This document shows positions 7,745-15,084 of a stretch of 64,000 bases of DNA, piece after piece. Location: NCBI GenBank assembly GCA_900315065.1, contig OMXQ01000002.1, forward strand, positions 1 to 64,000. The letters are read 5' to 3'. The position numbers and the translations under genes were made by a program. The notes below the pieces were generated by a model. That model saw only the letters and a list, made by a program, of their open reading frames with translations. It was not told the DNA's origin and did not search any database. Each line of letters opens with the position of its first letter. The first letter of the stretch is position 1. This DNA is from an uncultured Erysipelotrichaceae bacterium. Lineage in GTDB: Bacteria > Bacillota_I > Bacilli_A > Erysipelotrichales > Erysipelotrichaceae.

Positions 7745-7773
7745 ATCATACTCATAACAAATAAGGCTGTCAA
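7745..7773 (-). promoter_or_regulatory. rpsP operon promoter
   Basis: A consensus -35 TTGACA (7768-7773 on the minus strand), a 17-bp spacer and -10 TATGAT (7745-7750). The -35 hexamer lies within the downstream arm of the hairpin at 7766-7791. Confidence 0.85.
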
Positions 7774-7791
7774 GGTTTTTCCCTTGACAGC
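7766..7791. terminator. Perfect 10-bp hairpin between ffh and rpsP
   Basis: Arms GCTGTCAAGG (7766-7775) and CCTTGACAGC (7782-7791) around a 6-nt loop. On the minus strand it is followed by CTTATTTGTT, a mediocre T-tract; on the plus strand by a much better one, but no plus-strand gene needs it. The likely role is to end ffh transcription, while its 3' arm also supplies the TTGACA of the rpsP promoter. Confidence 0.65.
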
Positions 7792-7849
7792 TTATATTTT
7801 TTTCTGCTTTTCTTATTTCTGCTTTATTTATTGCTTTACGCTTACTGTA

Positions 7850-9277
7850 TCAGAAACGACGGAAATTCTTCTGATTCTGGATCTTCTTCATCTTTTCCTT
7901 CATTTCATCAGACATGCCGCCCTGCATCTGATCTGCCATCTTCTGCAGACTTTCTTCATTCAGATTGCCGCTCTTCTGCATGCCGCCTAGCGTATCCATT
8001 GCTTTCTTGGTACGGGAATACTGGTTGAGCAGTTTGTTGACCTTATCAACGGAAGTACCGGATCCTCTTGCAATTCTCTTCTTCATTGTAGATCTGATCT
8101 TTTCCGGGTGTTCTCTTTCCCACCTGGTCATGGACTGGATAATAGCCTTGGTCTGCTTCAGAGCAGCACCGGTTTTTGCGTCATCCATCATGCCTGCATA
8201 CTGGTTCATGCCCGGCAGCATCTTCATAATGCCGCCTAAAGGGCCCATCTTTTCGATCATTTCAAACTGTTTCAGCAGATCGTTCATGGAGAACTGACCG
8301 TTCATCATCCGCTCTGCCATCTTCTCGGTTTCTTCCTGATCGAACTTTTCCTGTGCTTTTTCGACAAGAGATACGATATCCCCCATGCCGAGGATTCTGT
8401 CTGCCATTCTGTCCGGATGGAAGACATCCATATCTTCAATCTTTTCGCCTTCACCGACGAACTTTACCGGTACTTCCGTAATCTTCTTTACGGAAAGCAC
8501 GCCGCCGCCTCTGGAATCACCATCAAACTTGGTAACAACCAGGCCCGTCAGAGGAAGAGCTTCCTTGAAAGCCTGGGCAACATTGACGATATCCTGGCCA
8601 GTCATGGCATCGACTGTCAGCAGGATTTCATCCGGATGGACGAGTTCATTGATGTCCTTCAATTCATTCATCAAAGTTTCATCAATATGAAGACGGCCGG
8701 CAGTATCGATCATCACTGTATCAAAACCATTCTGCTTTGCATATTCCATGCCCTTGCGGACGGTTTCCAGCGCATTGACCTCAGTCCCCAGAGAGAAGAC
8801 TTCAGCATCGATTTCTTTTCCCAGAGTCTTCAGCTGGTCAATGGCAGCCGGACGGATGACGTCAGCCGCAATCAATAACGGCTTTCTGTTCATCTTTCTG
8901 ATCAACATGTTGGCAATCTTGGCAGTAGATGTTGTTTTACCAGTACCCTGAAGGCCAACCATCATGATGGCAGTAATGCCGTCTTCTTTGAAGTTGATGC
9001 CTGCTTCTTCCGTACCCAGCAATTCAACGATCTGATCATGGACGATCTTGACCAGCTGTTCGCCAGGTTCAACCGAAGTCAGTACTTCTTCGCCTCTTGC
9101 CTTTTCCCGGATTTCATTCAGAAAATCTTTGACAATCCGGTAGTTGACATCTGCTTCCAGAAGTGCAAGCCGCACTTCCTTCAGCATATCTTCCATATTC
9201 GCGTCTGTCAGTCTGCCCTTGCCGGCGACATTCCGCATTGCTTTATTCAAACGTTCACTTAATGAATCAAAAGCCAT
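7850..9277 (-). CDS. ffh: Signal recognition particle protein Ffh
   Basis: The GTPase that binds signal sequences and SRP RNA to target membrane proteins. At 475 residues it is of normal size. Order: N-domain helices, G-domain with P-loop GLQGTGKTTS near residue 107, DTAGRLH, TKFDGDSRGGG, then the Met-rich M-domain with the RNA-binding RIARGSGTSVDKVNKLL near residue 401. The start ATG 9275-9277 is preceded by GAGGA; the in-frame TTG upstream is rejected. The ylxM gene that often precedes ffh is absent; an SSB-like gene lies upstream. Confidence 0.97.
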   Translation of the reverse strand: MAFDSLSERLNKAMRNVAGKGRLTDANMEDMLKEVRLALLEADVNYRIVKDFLNEIREKARGEEVLTSVEPGEQLVKIVHDQIVELLGTEEAGINFKEDGITAIMMVGLQGTGKTTSTAKIANMLIRKMNRKPLLIAADVIRPAAIDQLKTLGKEIDAEVFSLGTEVNALETVRKGMEYAKQNGFDTVMIDTAGRLHIDETLMNELKDINELVHPDEILLTVDAMTGQDIVNVAQAFKEALPLTGLVVTKFDGDSRGGGVLSVKKITEVPVKFVGEGEKIEDMDVFHPDRMADRILGMGDIVSLVEKAQEKFDQEETEKMAERMMNGQFSMNDLLKQFEMIEKMGPLGGIMKMLPGMNQYAGMMDDAKTGAALKQTKAIIQSMTRWEREHPEKIRSTMKKRIARGSGTSVDKVNKLLNQYSRTKKAMDTLGGMQKSGNLNEESLQKMADQMQGGMSDEMKEKMKKIQNQKNFRRF

Positions 9278-9301
9278 AATCAATTCCTCACTACGGCTTC
9301 T

Positions 9302-9330
9302 ATTCTACCATTTACAATGCTTCTTTGGAA
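9302..9330 (-). promoter_or_regulatory. ffh promoter
   Basis: The minus strand shows TTCCAA (9325-9330), 17 bp, then TAGAAT (9302-9307) with a TG extension. The -35 lies inside the 3' end of the upstream SSB-like gene. Confidence 0.55.
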
Positions 9331-9653
9331 CGATCGATTTGTCTGCGTCTTTCCGGATAATCCACGTTCTCGGCAATGATGCGGGTATCATAAAATGTCT
9401 GCCCTTCGATCTGCTTTATCGTGCTTTCCATTCTGCCCTGAATCACAATTGTACTTCCCACCTGGCAGGCAGCCATCAGCTCATCGGCGATGCCTCTCCA
9501 TACTTCCACAAAGAAAATATCACTGGGGATAGAACCATCCATGGCCCGAAACGGCCGGTCGCATTCCACCACCATCGTGCATTTTGAATTTGTGCCTGTT
9601 TCACTCATTTTGGGAAGTTCCCTGACTCTGCAGGTCATATAGCATCCGTTCAT
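9312..9653 (-). CDS. Short single-stranded DNA-binding protein
   Basis: A 113-residue OB-fold protein of the SSB family. Recognisable parts are the N-terminal YMTCRVRELPKMSETGT, the central DIFFVEVWRGIADELMAACQ and the VGSTIVIQGRMES strand, ending at YPERRRQIDRSKEAL. It lacks the long disordered linker and acidic tip of a replicative SSB, so it resembles the short accessory SsbB/YwpH type (also 113 residues in Bacillus subtilis) that acts in competence or repair. The start ATG 9651-9653 follows GAGGAAA. Its exact role here is not shown by context. Confidence 0.8.
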   Translation of the reverse strand: MNGCYMTCRVRELPKMSETGTNSKCTMVVECDRPFRAMDGSIPSDIFFVEVWRGIADELMAACQVGSTIVIQGRMESTIKQIEGQTFYDTRIIAENVDYPERRRQIDRSKEAL

Positions 9654-9723
9654 ATTCTGTTTCCTCTTTTCTTTCTTCTTTTTATTGTCCCTATTATTAC
9701 TTACACGGCAGGATGAAAAAGTC

Positions 9724-9765
9724 TACAAAAAAAATGACAGAAATTCATCTGCTGAATTCTGTCAC
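9724..9765 (-). terminator. Terminator of the FeoB-associated gene
   Basis: A long imperfect hairpin: TGACAG at 9735-9740 pairs with CTGTCA ending at 9764, and the stem continues through ATTCA/TGAAT. A run of eight T's follows on the minus strand. The stop codon of the upstream gene lies within the stem. Confidence 0.8.
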
Positions 9766-9980
9766 TTTGTATCTGACTGCATATGCAGAATTGCCCGGAT
9801 TCTTTTCTTTCTGGCAATGGATTTTCTTGCCTTTTCGACATCATTGACCCACTTGCAGGAAGGACCGCAGGAACCGCAGTTTCCCGAACAGGAATCCGGT
9901 CCCTGTCTGTATAAATAGCGGATATCCAATATCACCAGAACCGCAACAATCAGAAGCACAATAAATGTTGGAAGATTCAT
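9762..9980 (-). CDS. FeoB-associated Cys-rich membrane protein
   Basis: A 72-residue peptide with one N-terminal membrane helix (FIVLLIVAVLVILDIRYLY) followed by a cysteine cluster CSGNCGSCGPSC and a basic tail. This is the layout of the FeoB-associated Cys-rich membrane protein family, usually encoded beside ferrous-iron transporter genes. No feoA or feoB is in this window, so the transporter would have to be elsewhere. Iron control is supported by the palindrome over its promoter (9994-10011). The family's biochemical role is unknown. Confidence 0.85.
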   Translation of the reverse strand: MNLPTFIVLLIVAVLVILDIRYLYRQGPDSCSGNCGSCGPSCKWVNDVEKARKSIARKKRIRAILHMQSDTK

Positions 9981-9993
9981 CTTTTTTCACCTC

Positions 9994-10011
9994 TTAGTTA
10001 TATTAAACTAA
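9994..10011. promoter_or_regulatory. DtxR/MntR-like operator over the feo-peptide promoter
   Basis: Inverted repeat TTAGTT - 6 bp - AACTAA; the 6-bp spacer is exactly the -10 box. The shape resembles binding sites of the DtxR/IdeR/MntR metalloregulators (TTAGG...CCTAA), so repression by iron or manganese is inferred. Confidence 0.6.
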
Positions 10012-10028
10012 CTATGTGGATGTGTCAA
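10000..10028 (-). promoter_or_regulatory. Promoter of the FeoB-associated gene
   Basis: A consensus -35 TTGACA (10023-10028), a 17-bp spacer and TAATAT (10000-10005) on the minus strand. Confidence 0.8.
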
Positions 10029-10051
10029 ATTAGATGAATTCTTCTTTGTCT

Positions 10052-10405
10052 TTATTTCTTCAGAACTTCCCATTCTGCTTCTTTGAAACCGACTAATACG
10101 GTATCGCCATCCAGAGCGATCGGCCTTTTAACCATCATGCCGTCACTTGCCAGAAGATTCAGCATTTCTTCATTGCTCATGGTCTTTACTTTTTCAGAAA
10201 GTTTCATCGAACGATACAGCTGGCCGCTTGTATTGAAAAATTTCCGTGTTTCCTTCCCGCTTAAGGGAATCCATTTCTTCAATTCTTCTTTGGTCGGATT
10301 TTCTTCCTTGATGGGTCTGATTGTATAAGGAATGTTATTGGCATCGAGCCATTTCTGTGCCTTCCTGCAGGTTGTGCACTTGTCATAACAGATGAAAGTT
10401 ATCAT
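10052..10405 (-). CDS. ArsC/Spx family thioredoxin-fold protein
   Basis: A 117-residue protein of the arsenate reductase/Spx/YffB family. The redox motif is CTTC at residues 10-13 in MITFICYDKCTTCRKAQKWL, followed by NIPYTIRPIKEENPTKEEL and, further on, MVKRPIAL, the usual ArsC-family segment around the conserved Arg-Pro. It could be a reductase or an Spx-like regulator; the RNA-polymerase-binding features of Spx cannot be confirmed by eye. I start at ATG 10403-10405; a longer frame upstream would run into the ftsK terminator. An extended -10 (TGCTATACT) lies just upstream at about 10436-10444. Confidence 0.8.
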   Translation of the reverse strand: MITFICYDKCTTCRKAQKWLDANNIPYTIRPIKEENPTKEELKKWIPLSGKETRKFFNTSGQLYRSMKLSEKVKTMSNEEMLNLLASDGMMVKRPIALDGDTVLVGFKEAEWEVLKK

Positions 10406-10450
10406 ATGTTTTGTTTTCTCCTTGTCTGATTTCAGTATAGCATTTCTTCC

Positions 10451-10476
10451 AAACAGAAAAGGAGCACACAGCTCCT
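10451..10476 (-). terminator. Terminator of ftsK
   Basis: AGGAGC (10460-10465) pairs with GCTCCT (10471-10476), followed by TTTCTGTTT on the minus strand. Confidence 0.75.
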
Positions 10477-10479
10477 TAT

Positions 10480-13251
10480 TCATTCAATCATATCGCCGGT
10501 TTCGGTTTTCTTCGTATCCTTTTCCGGTTTGATGAAGACTTCTCTTGGCTTGGAACCCTGAGCTGGTCCGATGACACCTGCCTGTTCAAGTGCATCAATC
10601 ATTCTGGCAGCTCTGTTATAGCCGATGCCGAATCTTCTCTGCAGCAGGGAAGTACTTGCCTTCTGCGCTTCAATGACATAGTTTTTCACTTCGGTAAACA
10701 TCGGATCATCATTGACGCTCATCATCCCGCCGGCCCCTTCCATATCATTGATGCCTTCAAGAAGAACGAAGGAATCATCGTAGACAGGATAGGCTTCTGC
10801 TTTGACAAAGTCGGTGATCTTCTGCACTTCCTGATCTGTGACAAAGACCCCCTGAACACGGGTGGCACTGTTCTGGCCGATCGGCATGTAAAGCATGTCG
10901 CCGTTGCCGAGCAGTCTTTCTGCCCCGACGTGATCAAGAATGGTTCTGGAATCGATGCCGGAAGAAACAGAGAATGCAATACGGGAAGGAATATTGGCTT
11001 TGATAATACCGGTGATGACATCGGTACTTGGCCGCTGTGTAGCGACAATCAGGTGAATGCCGGCAGCTCTGGCAAGCTGGGTGATTCTCTGAATGGAACC
11101 TTCCACTTCCTTGCCTGCTACCGCCATCAGGTCTGCAAGCTCATCAATGATGACAACGATATACGGAAGTTTCTTCGGAGCCGGTGAACCGTCCGGATTC
11201 TTTGCCCCGTTCTGGGCAATGACCTTCTGGTTGAAGCCTTCGATATTTCTGACGCCGCTTGCCGCAAAGATGTTGTATCTTTCATCCATGATGCGGACAA
11301 TGACCTTCAAAGCATTGGATGCCTGGTTTGGATCATTGATGATCGGACCGATCAGATGCGGTACATCACGATACGGGGTAAATTCAACTTTCTTAGGATC
11401 TACCAGCAATAGTTTGACATCATCAGGTCTGGTTCTTAAAAGAATGGAAGTGATGATGGAATTCATACACACAGACTTGCCGGAACCGGTAGCACCGGCA
11501 ATCAGCAGATGCGGCATCTTGTCAAGCCGGCAGGTAACAGTCTGGCCAAGCAGATCCTTGCCTAAGTAAATGAGCAGCGGCTTGTCCTTGTCTTTGCCGT
11601 TGTAGTTTTTTACCAGCTCTTTCATTTTGACTGGCGTAGAGGCAACGTTAGGAACTTCAATGCCGATCGCATTGCGGCCGGGAATCGGTGCTTCAATACG
11701 GATATCCCTGGCAGCTAACTGCATCTTGATATTGTCTGTCAGGCCAAGAATCCGGGAAACCTTGACCGTAGCAGCAGGCTTGATTTCAAACTGGGTGACA
11801 GCCGGACCGATATGGGTATCCAGCAGCTGGGCATCAATATCAAAATTGTGCAGAATCTGAATCAGAGCTTCCCCTTCTTCCCGGGCAGCTTTTTCATTTT
11901 CAATATTGGATGAGGAACGCACAACTTCATCAAGACACGTCTGGATCTTCGGCAGCTTGTAGGCAGCTAAAGCCCTGGCATCATTGGCCGCAATCTTATT
12001 GGACTTGTCAGATTTCTTTTCTGTCTTCTCTGGAGCAGGTTCTGCAGTCCTGGCAGCTGGTGCACCCACCTGAGCAGGTTCCGGCATTCTTGCATGCTTC
12101 ATATCCGCCGTATTTGTTTCCTTACGGACTACTTCTGCATTGCGGGCGTGTTTCATTTCCTTTGCTGGTTTCTGAATTTCGCCGGTATCCGGATCAAAGG
12201 AAAGCTGTTCATTGACAGGTTCTGTATTTTCGACATAAACCTGCTTCTGAGCAACCGGGGCATGATTGACCGGGGTTTCATCTGCTTTGAGGAAAATGGA
12301 AGAATTCTTCGACGGTATATTGCCCAGATCCATCTGTTCGGTATCTTCGTCTCCCCTGATATCAGGCATATTCTGCTTCGGCTGATCATTGAGAGAAGTC
12401 AGAATCTTCAGATGATCTGTTTCCTCGTTCTTTATTTCGTCTTCGCTCTTTTCTTCCAATGGTGCATAGGCATTGACCGGCTGATTCAGTTCTGCCTTGT
12501 CTTCTTCTGCCGGTTCTTCTGCATCCGCAGTTAATGTACCGAGTTTTGCCTTCTTTTCTTCGGCTCTTCTCTGCTTGTATTCATCAAGCTTGTTCCACAT
12601 GTTGATGGGTTCTTCAGGTTCTTCCGGTTCTGCTTCTATGACTTCCTCTTCTTCCTTCTCCGGGATCTTCACAAAGTTCCAGACAGAGTGGAAGAAAGAT
12701 TTATAGATCTTCAATGTACCGAAGAAGAAAGTCGCAATAATCAGAAGAGAGGCAATGACTACCAGAGCCCCGTTTCTGCCGAAAGCCAGCGTAGTAATGC
12801 CGAAAAGAAGCGCACCGGCAATGCCGCCGCCGGTTGAGCCGGTAAAGCTGAGCGAGAAATAATCTTTGATATGATCGGTAAACTGCATCAGGGAAGCAAA
12901 GCCTTCTTCTTTCGTAAAGACATATGCTGCTATTAACAATACCGCACAGATGACCAGAATCAGCGGTGCCGGGTTTTCCCTTTCATCATCATGACGACGG
13001 TTGTAAATATTGATCAGCACCCAGGCAATGATAAAAGCTTCAATCAGCCAGTAGAAATCGCCGATCAGGTATCTTTGCAGATTGTACAGGGAAATGCCGA
13101 CGACACCCCAGCGCTTGCTGCTCATCAGCAGCAGGCCGAAAAGGATGACGACCGCAATCCATTGTCTGATCTCATCCTGCTGTTCTCTTCTGGCTCTGAT
13201 CTTCTTTGCCTTTGCCCTTGTGTTTTTTACTGTCTTCTTTTTCGCTGCCAC
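10480..13251 (-). CDS. ftsK: DNA translocase FtsK/SpoIIIE
   Basis: A membrane-anchored hexameric motor that pumps chromosomal DNA through the closing septum. The 923-residue protein has four membrane helices within the first ~190 residues, a long charged Pro/Glu-rich linker (about 200-440), the RecA-like motor with Walker A GATGSGKS near residue 585 and Walker B VVIIDELADLM, and a C-terminal winged-helix gamma domain (FGIGYNRAARMIDALEQAGV) for reading polar DNA motifs. The start is GTG at 13249-13251 behind GAGG. FtsK and SpoIIIE are not separable by sequence alone; with no sporulation gene in view, a division role is more likely. Confidence 0.96.
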   Translation of the reverse strand: MAAKKKTVKNTRAKAKKIRARREQQDEIRQWIAVVILFGLLLMSSKRWGVVGISLYNLQRYLIGDFYWLIEAFIIAWVLINIYNRRHDDERENPAPLILVICAVLLIAAYVFTKEEGFASLMQFTDHIKDYFSLSFTGSTGGGIAGALLFGITTLAFGRNGALVVIASLLIIATFFFGTLKIYKSFFHSVWNFVKIPEKEEEEVIEAEPEEPEEPINMWNKLDEYKQRRAEEKKAKLGTLTADAEEPAEEDKAELNQPVNAYAPLEEKSEDEIKNEETDHLKILTSLNDQPKQNMPDIRGDEDTEQMDLGNIPSKNSSIFLKADETPVNHAPVAQKQVYVENTEPVNEQLSFDPDTGEIQKPAKEMKHARNAEVVRKETNTADMKHARMPEPAQVGAPAARTAEPAPEKTEKKSDKSNKIAANDARALAAYKLPKIQTCLDEVVRSSSNIENEKAAREEGEALIQILHNFDIDAQLLDTHIGPAVTQFEIKPAATVKVSRILGLTDNIKMQLAARDIRIEAPIPGRNAIGIEVPNVASTPVKMKELVKNYNGKDKDKPLLIYLGKDLLGQTVTCRLDKMPHLLIAGATGSGKSVCMNSIITSILLRTRPDDVKLLLVDPKKVEFTPYRDVPHLIGPIINDPNQASNALKVIVRIMDERYNIFAASGVRNIEGFNQKVIAQNGAKNPDGSPAPKKLPYIVVIIDELADLMAVAGKEVEGSIQRITQLARAAGIHLIVATQRPSTDVITGIIKANIPSRIAFSVSSGIDSRTILDHVGAERLLGNGDMLYMPIGQNSATRVQGVFVTDQEVQKITDFVKAEAYPVYDDSFVLLEGINDMEGAGGMMSVNDDPMFTEVKNYVIEAQKASTSLLQRRFGIGYNRAARMIDALEQAGVIGPAQGSKPREVFIKPEKDTKKTETGDMIE

Positions 13252-13292
13252 TGGAATCCTCTTCTGCTGCTTATTTTACCTTAAATCATATA

Positions 13293-13325
13293 TGTAAGAA
13301 AGAGAGCGCTTTTCACGCTCCCTCT
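13293..13325 (-). terminator. Terminator of the RNase J-like gene
   Basis: AGAGGGAGCG pairs with CGCTCTCT (arms about 13316-13325 and 13301-13308) with one bulged base, followed by TTCTTAC on the minus strand. A -10-like TAAAAT for ftsK lies just beyond at 13273-13278. Confidence 0.65.
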
Positions 13326-13339
13326 GGAATACTTTTATT

Positions 13340-15007
13340 TTAGTCTTTTGTGTTGATTTCGACAATTGCCGGAAGTATCATCGGCCGCTTGCCGGTTTCA
13401 TGGAGAACATAGCGGGCAATTTTGTCTCTTGCCTCTGCTCTGCAGCCCATGTTTTCATAGCGCTTTTCCTTCACGGCATCATTGATGGTCTTTTCCATAA
13501 TGTCGCCGATCTGCTTGACGATGTAGTCGGCATCCTTCAGATAGATGACGCCTCTTGACTGAACATCCGGACCGCCGATGATTTCCTTGGTCGCATGGTT
13601 CATGACGACGCCGACGATAATCGCACCATCTGTAGAAAGGATTTCCCTGTCCTTGAGAACCATGCCGGAAGTATCGAGGTTTTCATTGCCGTCGACCATG
13701 ACATCATCTGCTTCCATGGAATCGAAGTTTTTCTGAAGCTTTCCGTTATTGATCGTGGCAATCTGACCGTTATCCATGACGATGATCTTGTCAGCGTTAT
13801 AGCCCATATCCAAAGCGATATTGGCATTGGCAATCAGCTGGCGGTATTCCCCCTTGACCGGTACATAGTATGTCGGCCGCATCAGATAAATCATCATCTT
13901 CAGATCTTCAATCGATGCATGCATGGTGAATGCACGCTTGGCATCCACAGCAATGACATTGCCTGCTTCTCTGTACAGATCATCTTCCATGCTGGCTTCT
14001 TCTCTTTCCGTGCCCGGAACAGCCGGAGAAGCAATGATGACCGTGTCGGTGCTTCTGAATTCTATGTGTTCGTCTTCCTTGGTCGCAATCTTATGAACTT
14101 TGCGGAAGATGGAAGAACCGGTGCCGGCAACCAGAACAACAACATTTTCAAGACTGTTGTCAAAGCTGCCTGCAGTTACTTCCAGTCCTGCCGGAACATG
14201 ATAATAGCCGAGCTTTGCCATGTCATTCATGATGGCTTTGAGTTCATCATCATAAATCATGATTCTGCGGTTGTACTTGTTGGCCAGTTCAATGATTTCA
14301 ATGACACGATAGATGTTCTGATTATAGACCGTGATGAAGATTCTGCCCTGGGCATCTTCGAAATAAGGCTCAATCTGGGAAGAAATCCGATGACGCGGTG
14401 CGGAATGGCCTTCCCGGGTGGAACCTACGGATTCACACATCAGCGCCAGTACCCCTTCATTGCCAAGGTCGGTAATATTTGTAATATCAAAGGTAAATGC
14501 TTCGGTTCTGGTATCGTAGTCGACGATAAATTCAGAAGAATAAACAACATAGCCGTCTTCTGTCTTCAATGCAACGCCGAATCCATCCGCAATGGACTGG
14601 GTCGTTCCGAAGGTTCTGACTTCGGTATGACCGATTGTAAATGTTGAATTGCGCTGGATGCGGTGCAGATTATATTCCCGGATGCCCAGCTTTCTGGCGT
14701 GTCTTTCAAAAGTCATGGCCGTCAGAGGTGCCATGTAAATCGGAACATCAGGAATTTCCTTCAGAAGATTCGGCAGAGCTGCCATAACATCATCATGACC
14801 ATGGGTGATGAAAACGCCTCTGATCAGGTCCTTGTGTTCCACCAGATAGGAAAAATCAGGAATGATCATCTCAATGCCCAGCTGTTCTCCCTCCGGGTAC
14901 TTGAGGCCGCATTCCATCACGAATATATCGTCGTCATTTTCAACGACATACATGTTCTTGCCGTCTTCATCAAGACCGCCAAGGGCAAATATGCGTACTT
15001 TGCTCAT
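13340..15007 (-). CDS. RNase J2-like protein with a degraded active site
   Basis: A beta-CASP metallo-beta-lactamase protein of 555 residues, the same length as Bacillus RNase J2. The fold is intact, from MSKVRIFALGGLDEDGKNMYV to KRPMILPAIVEI. The metal ligands are largely lost: the HxHxDH motif reads HGHDDV (69-74), the usual TTHS histidine is Gln137 (TTQS), and the usual GDF aspartate is Glu159 (SSEF); His363 (FTMHAS) remains. In B. subtilis RNase J2 is also a poor nuclease that forms a complex with J1. I infer a non-catalytic partner of an RNase J1 encoded elsewhere. It has its own promoter overlapping the miaB stop. Confidence 0.85.
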   Translation of the reverse strand: MSKVRIFALGGLDEDGKNMYVVENDDDIFVMECGLKYPEGEQLGIEMIIPDFSYLVEHKDLIRGVFITHGHDDVMAALPNLLKEIPDVPIYMAPLTAMTFERHARKLGIREYNLHRIQRNSTFTIGHTEVRTFGTTQSIADGFGVALKTEDGYVVYSSEFIVDYDTRTEAFTFDITNITDLGNEGVLALMCESVGSTREGHSAPRHRISSQIEPYFEDAQGRIFITVYNQNIYRVIEIIELANKYNRRIMIYDDELKAIMNDMAKLGYYHVPAGLEVTAGSFDNSLENVVVLVAGTGSSIFRKVHKIATKEDEHIEFRSTDTVIIASPAVPGTEREEASMEDDLYREAGNVIAVDAKRAFTMHASIEDLKMMIYLMRPTYYVPVKGEYRQLIANANIALDMGYNADKIIVMDNGQIATINNGKLQKNFDSMEADDVMVDGNENLDTSGMVLKDREILSTDGAIIVGVVMNHATKEIIGGPDVQSRGVIYLKDADYIVKQIGDIMEKTINDAVKEKRYENMGCRAEARDKIARYVLHETGKRPMILPAIVEINTKD

Positions 15008-15055
15008 ATAATTATCCTCCGTTTATGATTGGTTATTTGTTTTTTTATCATTCGT

Positions 15056-15084
15056 ATTATAGACCAAACCGGCATCTTTCACAA
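15056..15084 (-). promoter_or_regulatory. Promoter of the RNase J-like gene
   Basis: TTGTGA (15079-15084), 17 bp and TATAAT (15056-15061) on the minus strand. The last three bases of the -35 are the miaB stop codon. The same TTGTGA-17-TATAAT arrangement precedes rny. Confidence 0.75.

Noticed and set aside
13595-14647. A 350-codon open frame on the plus strand
   Set aside because: It is antisense to the RNase J-like gene, has no ribosome binding site or recognisable family, and reflects codon use of the real gene.
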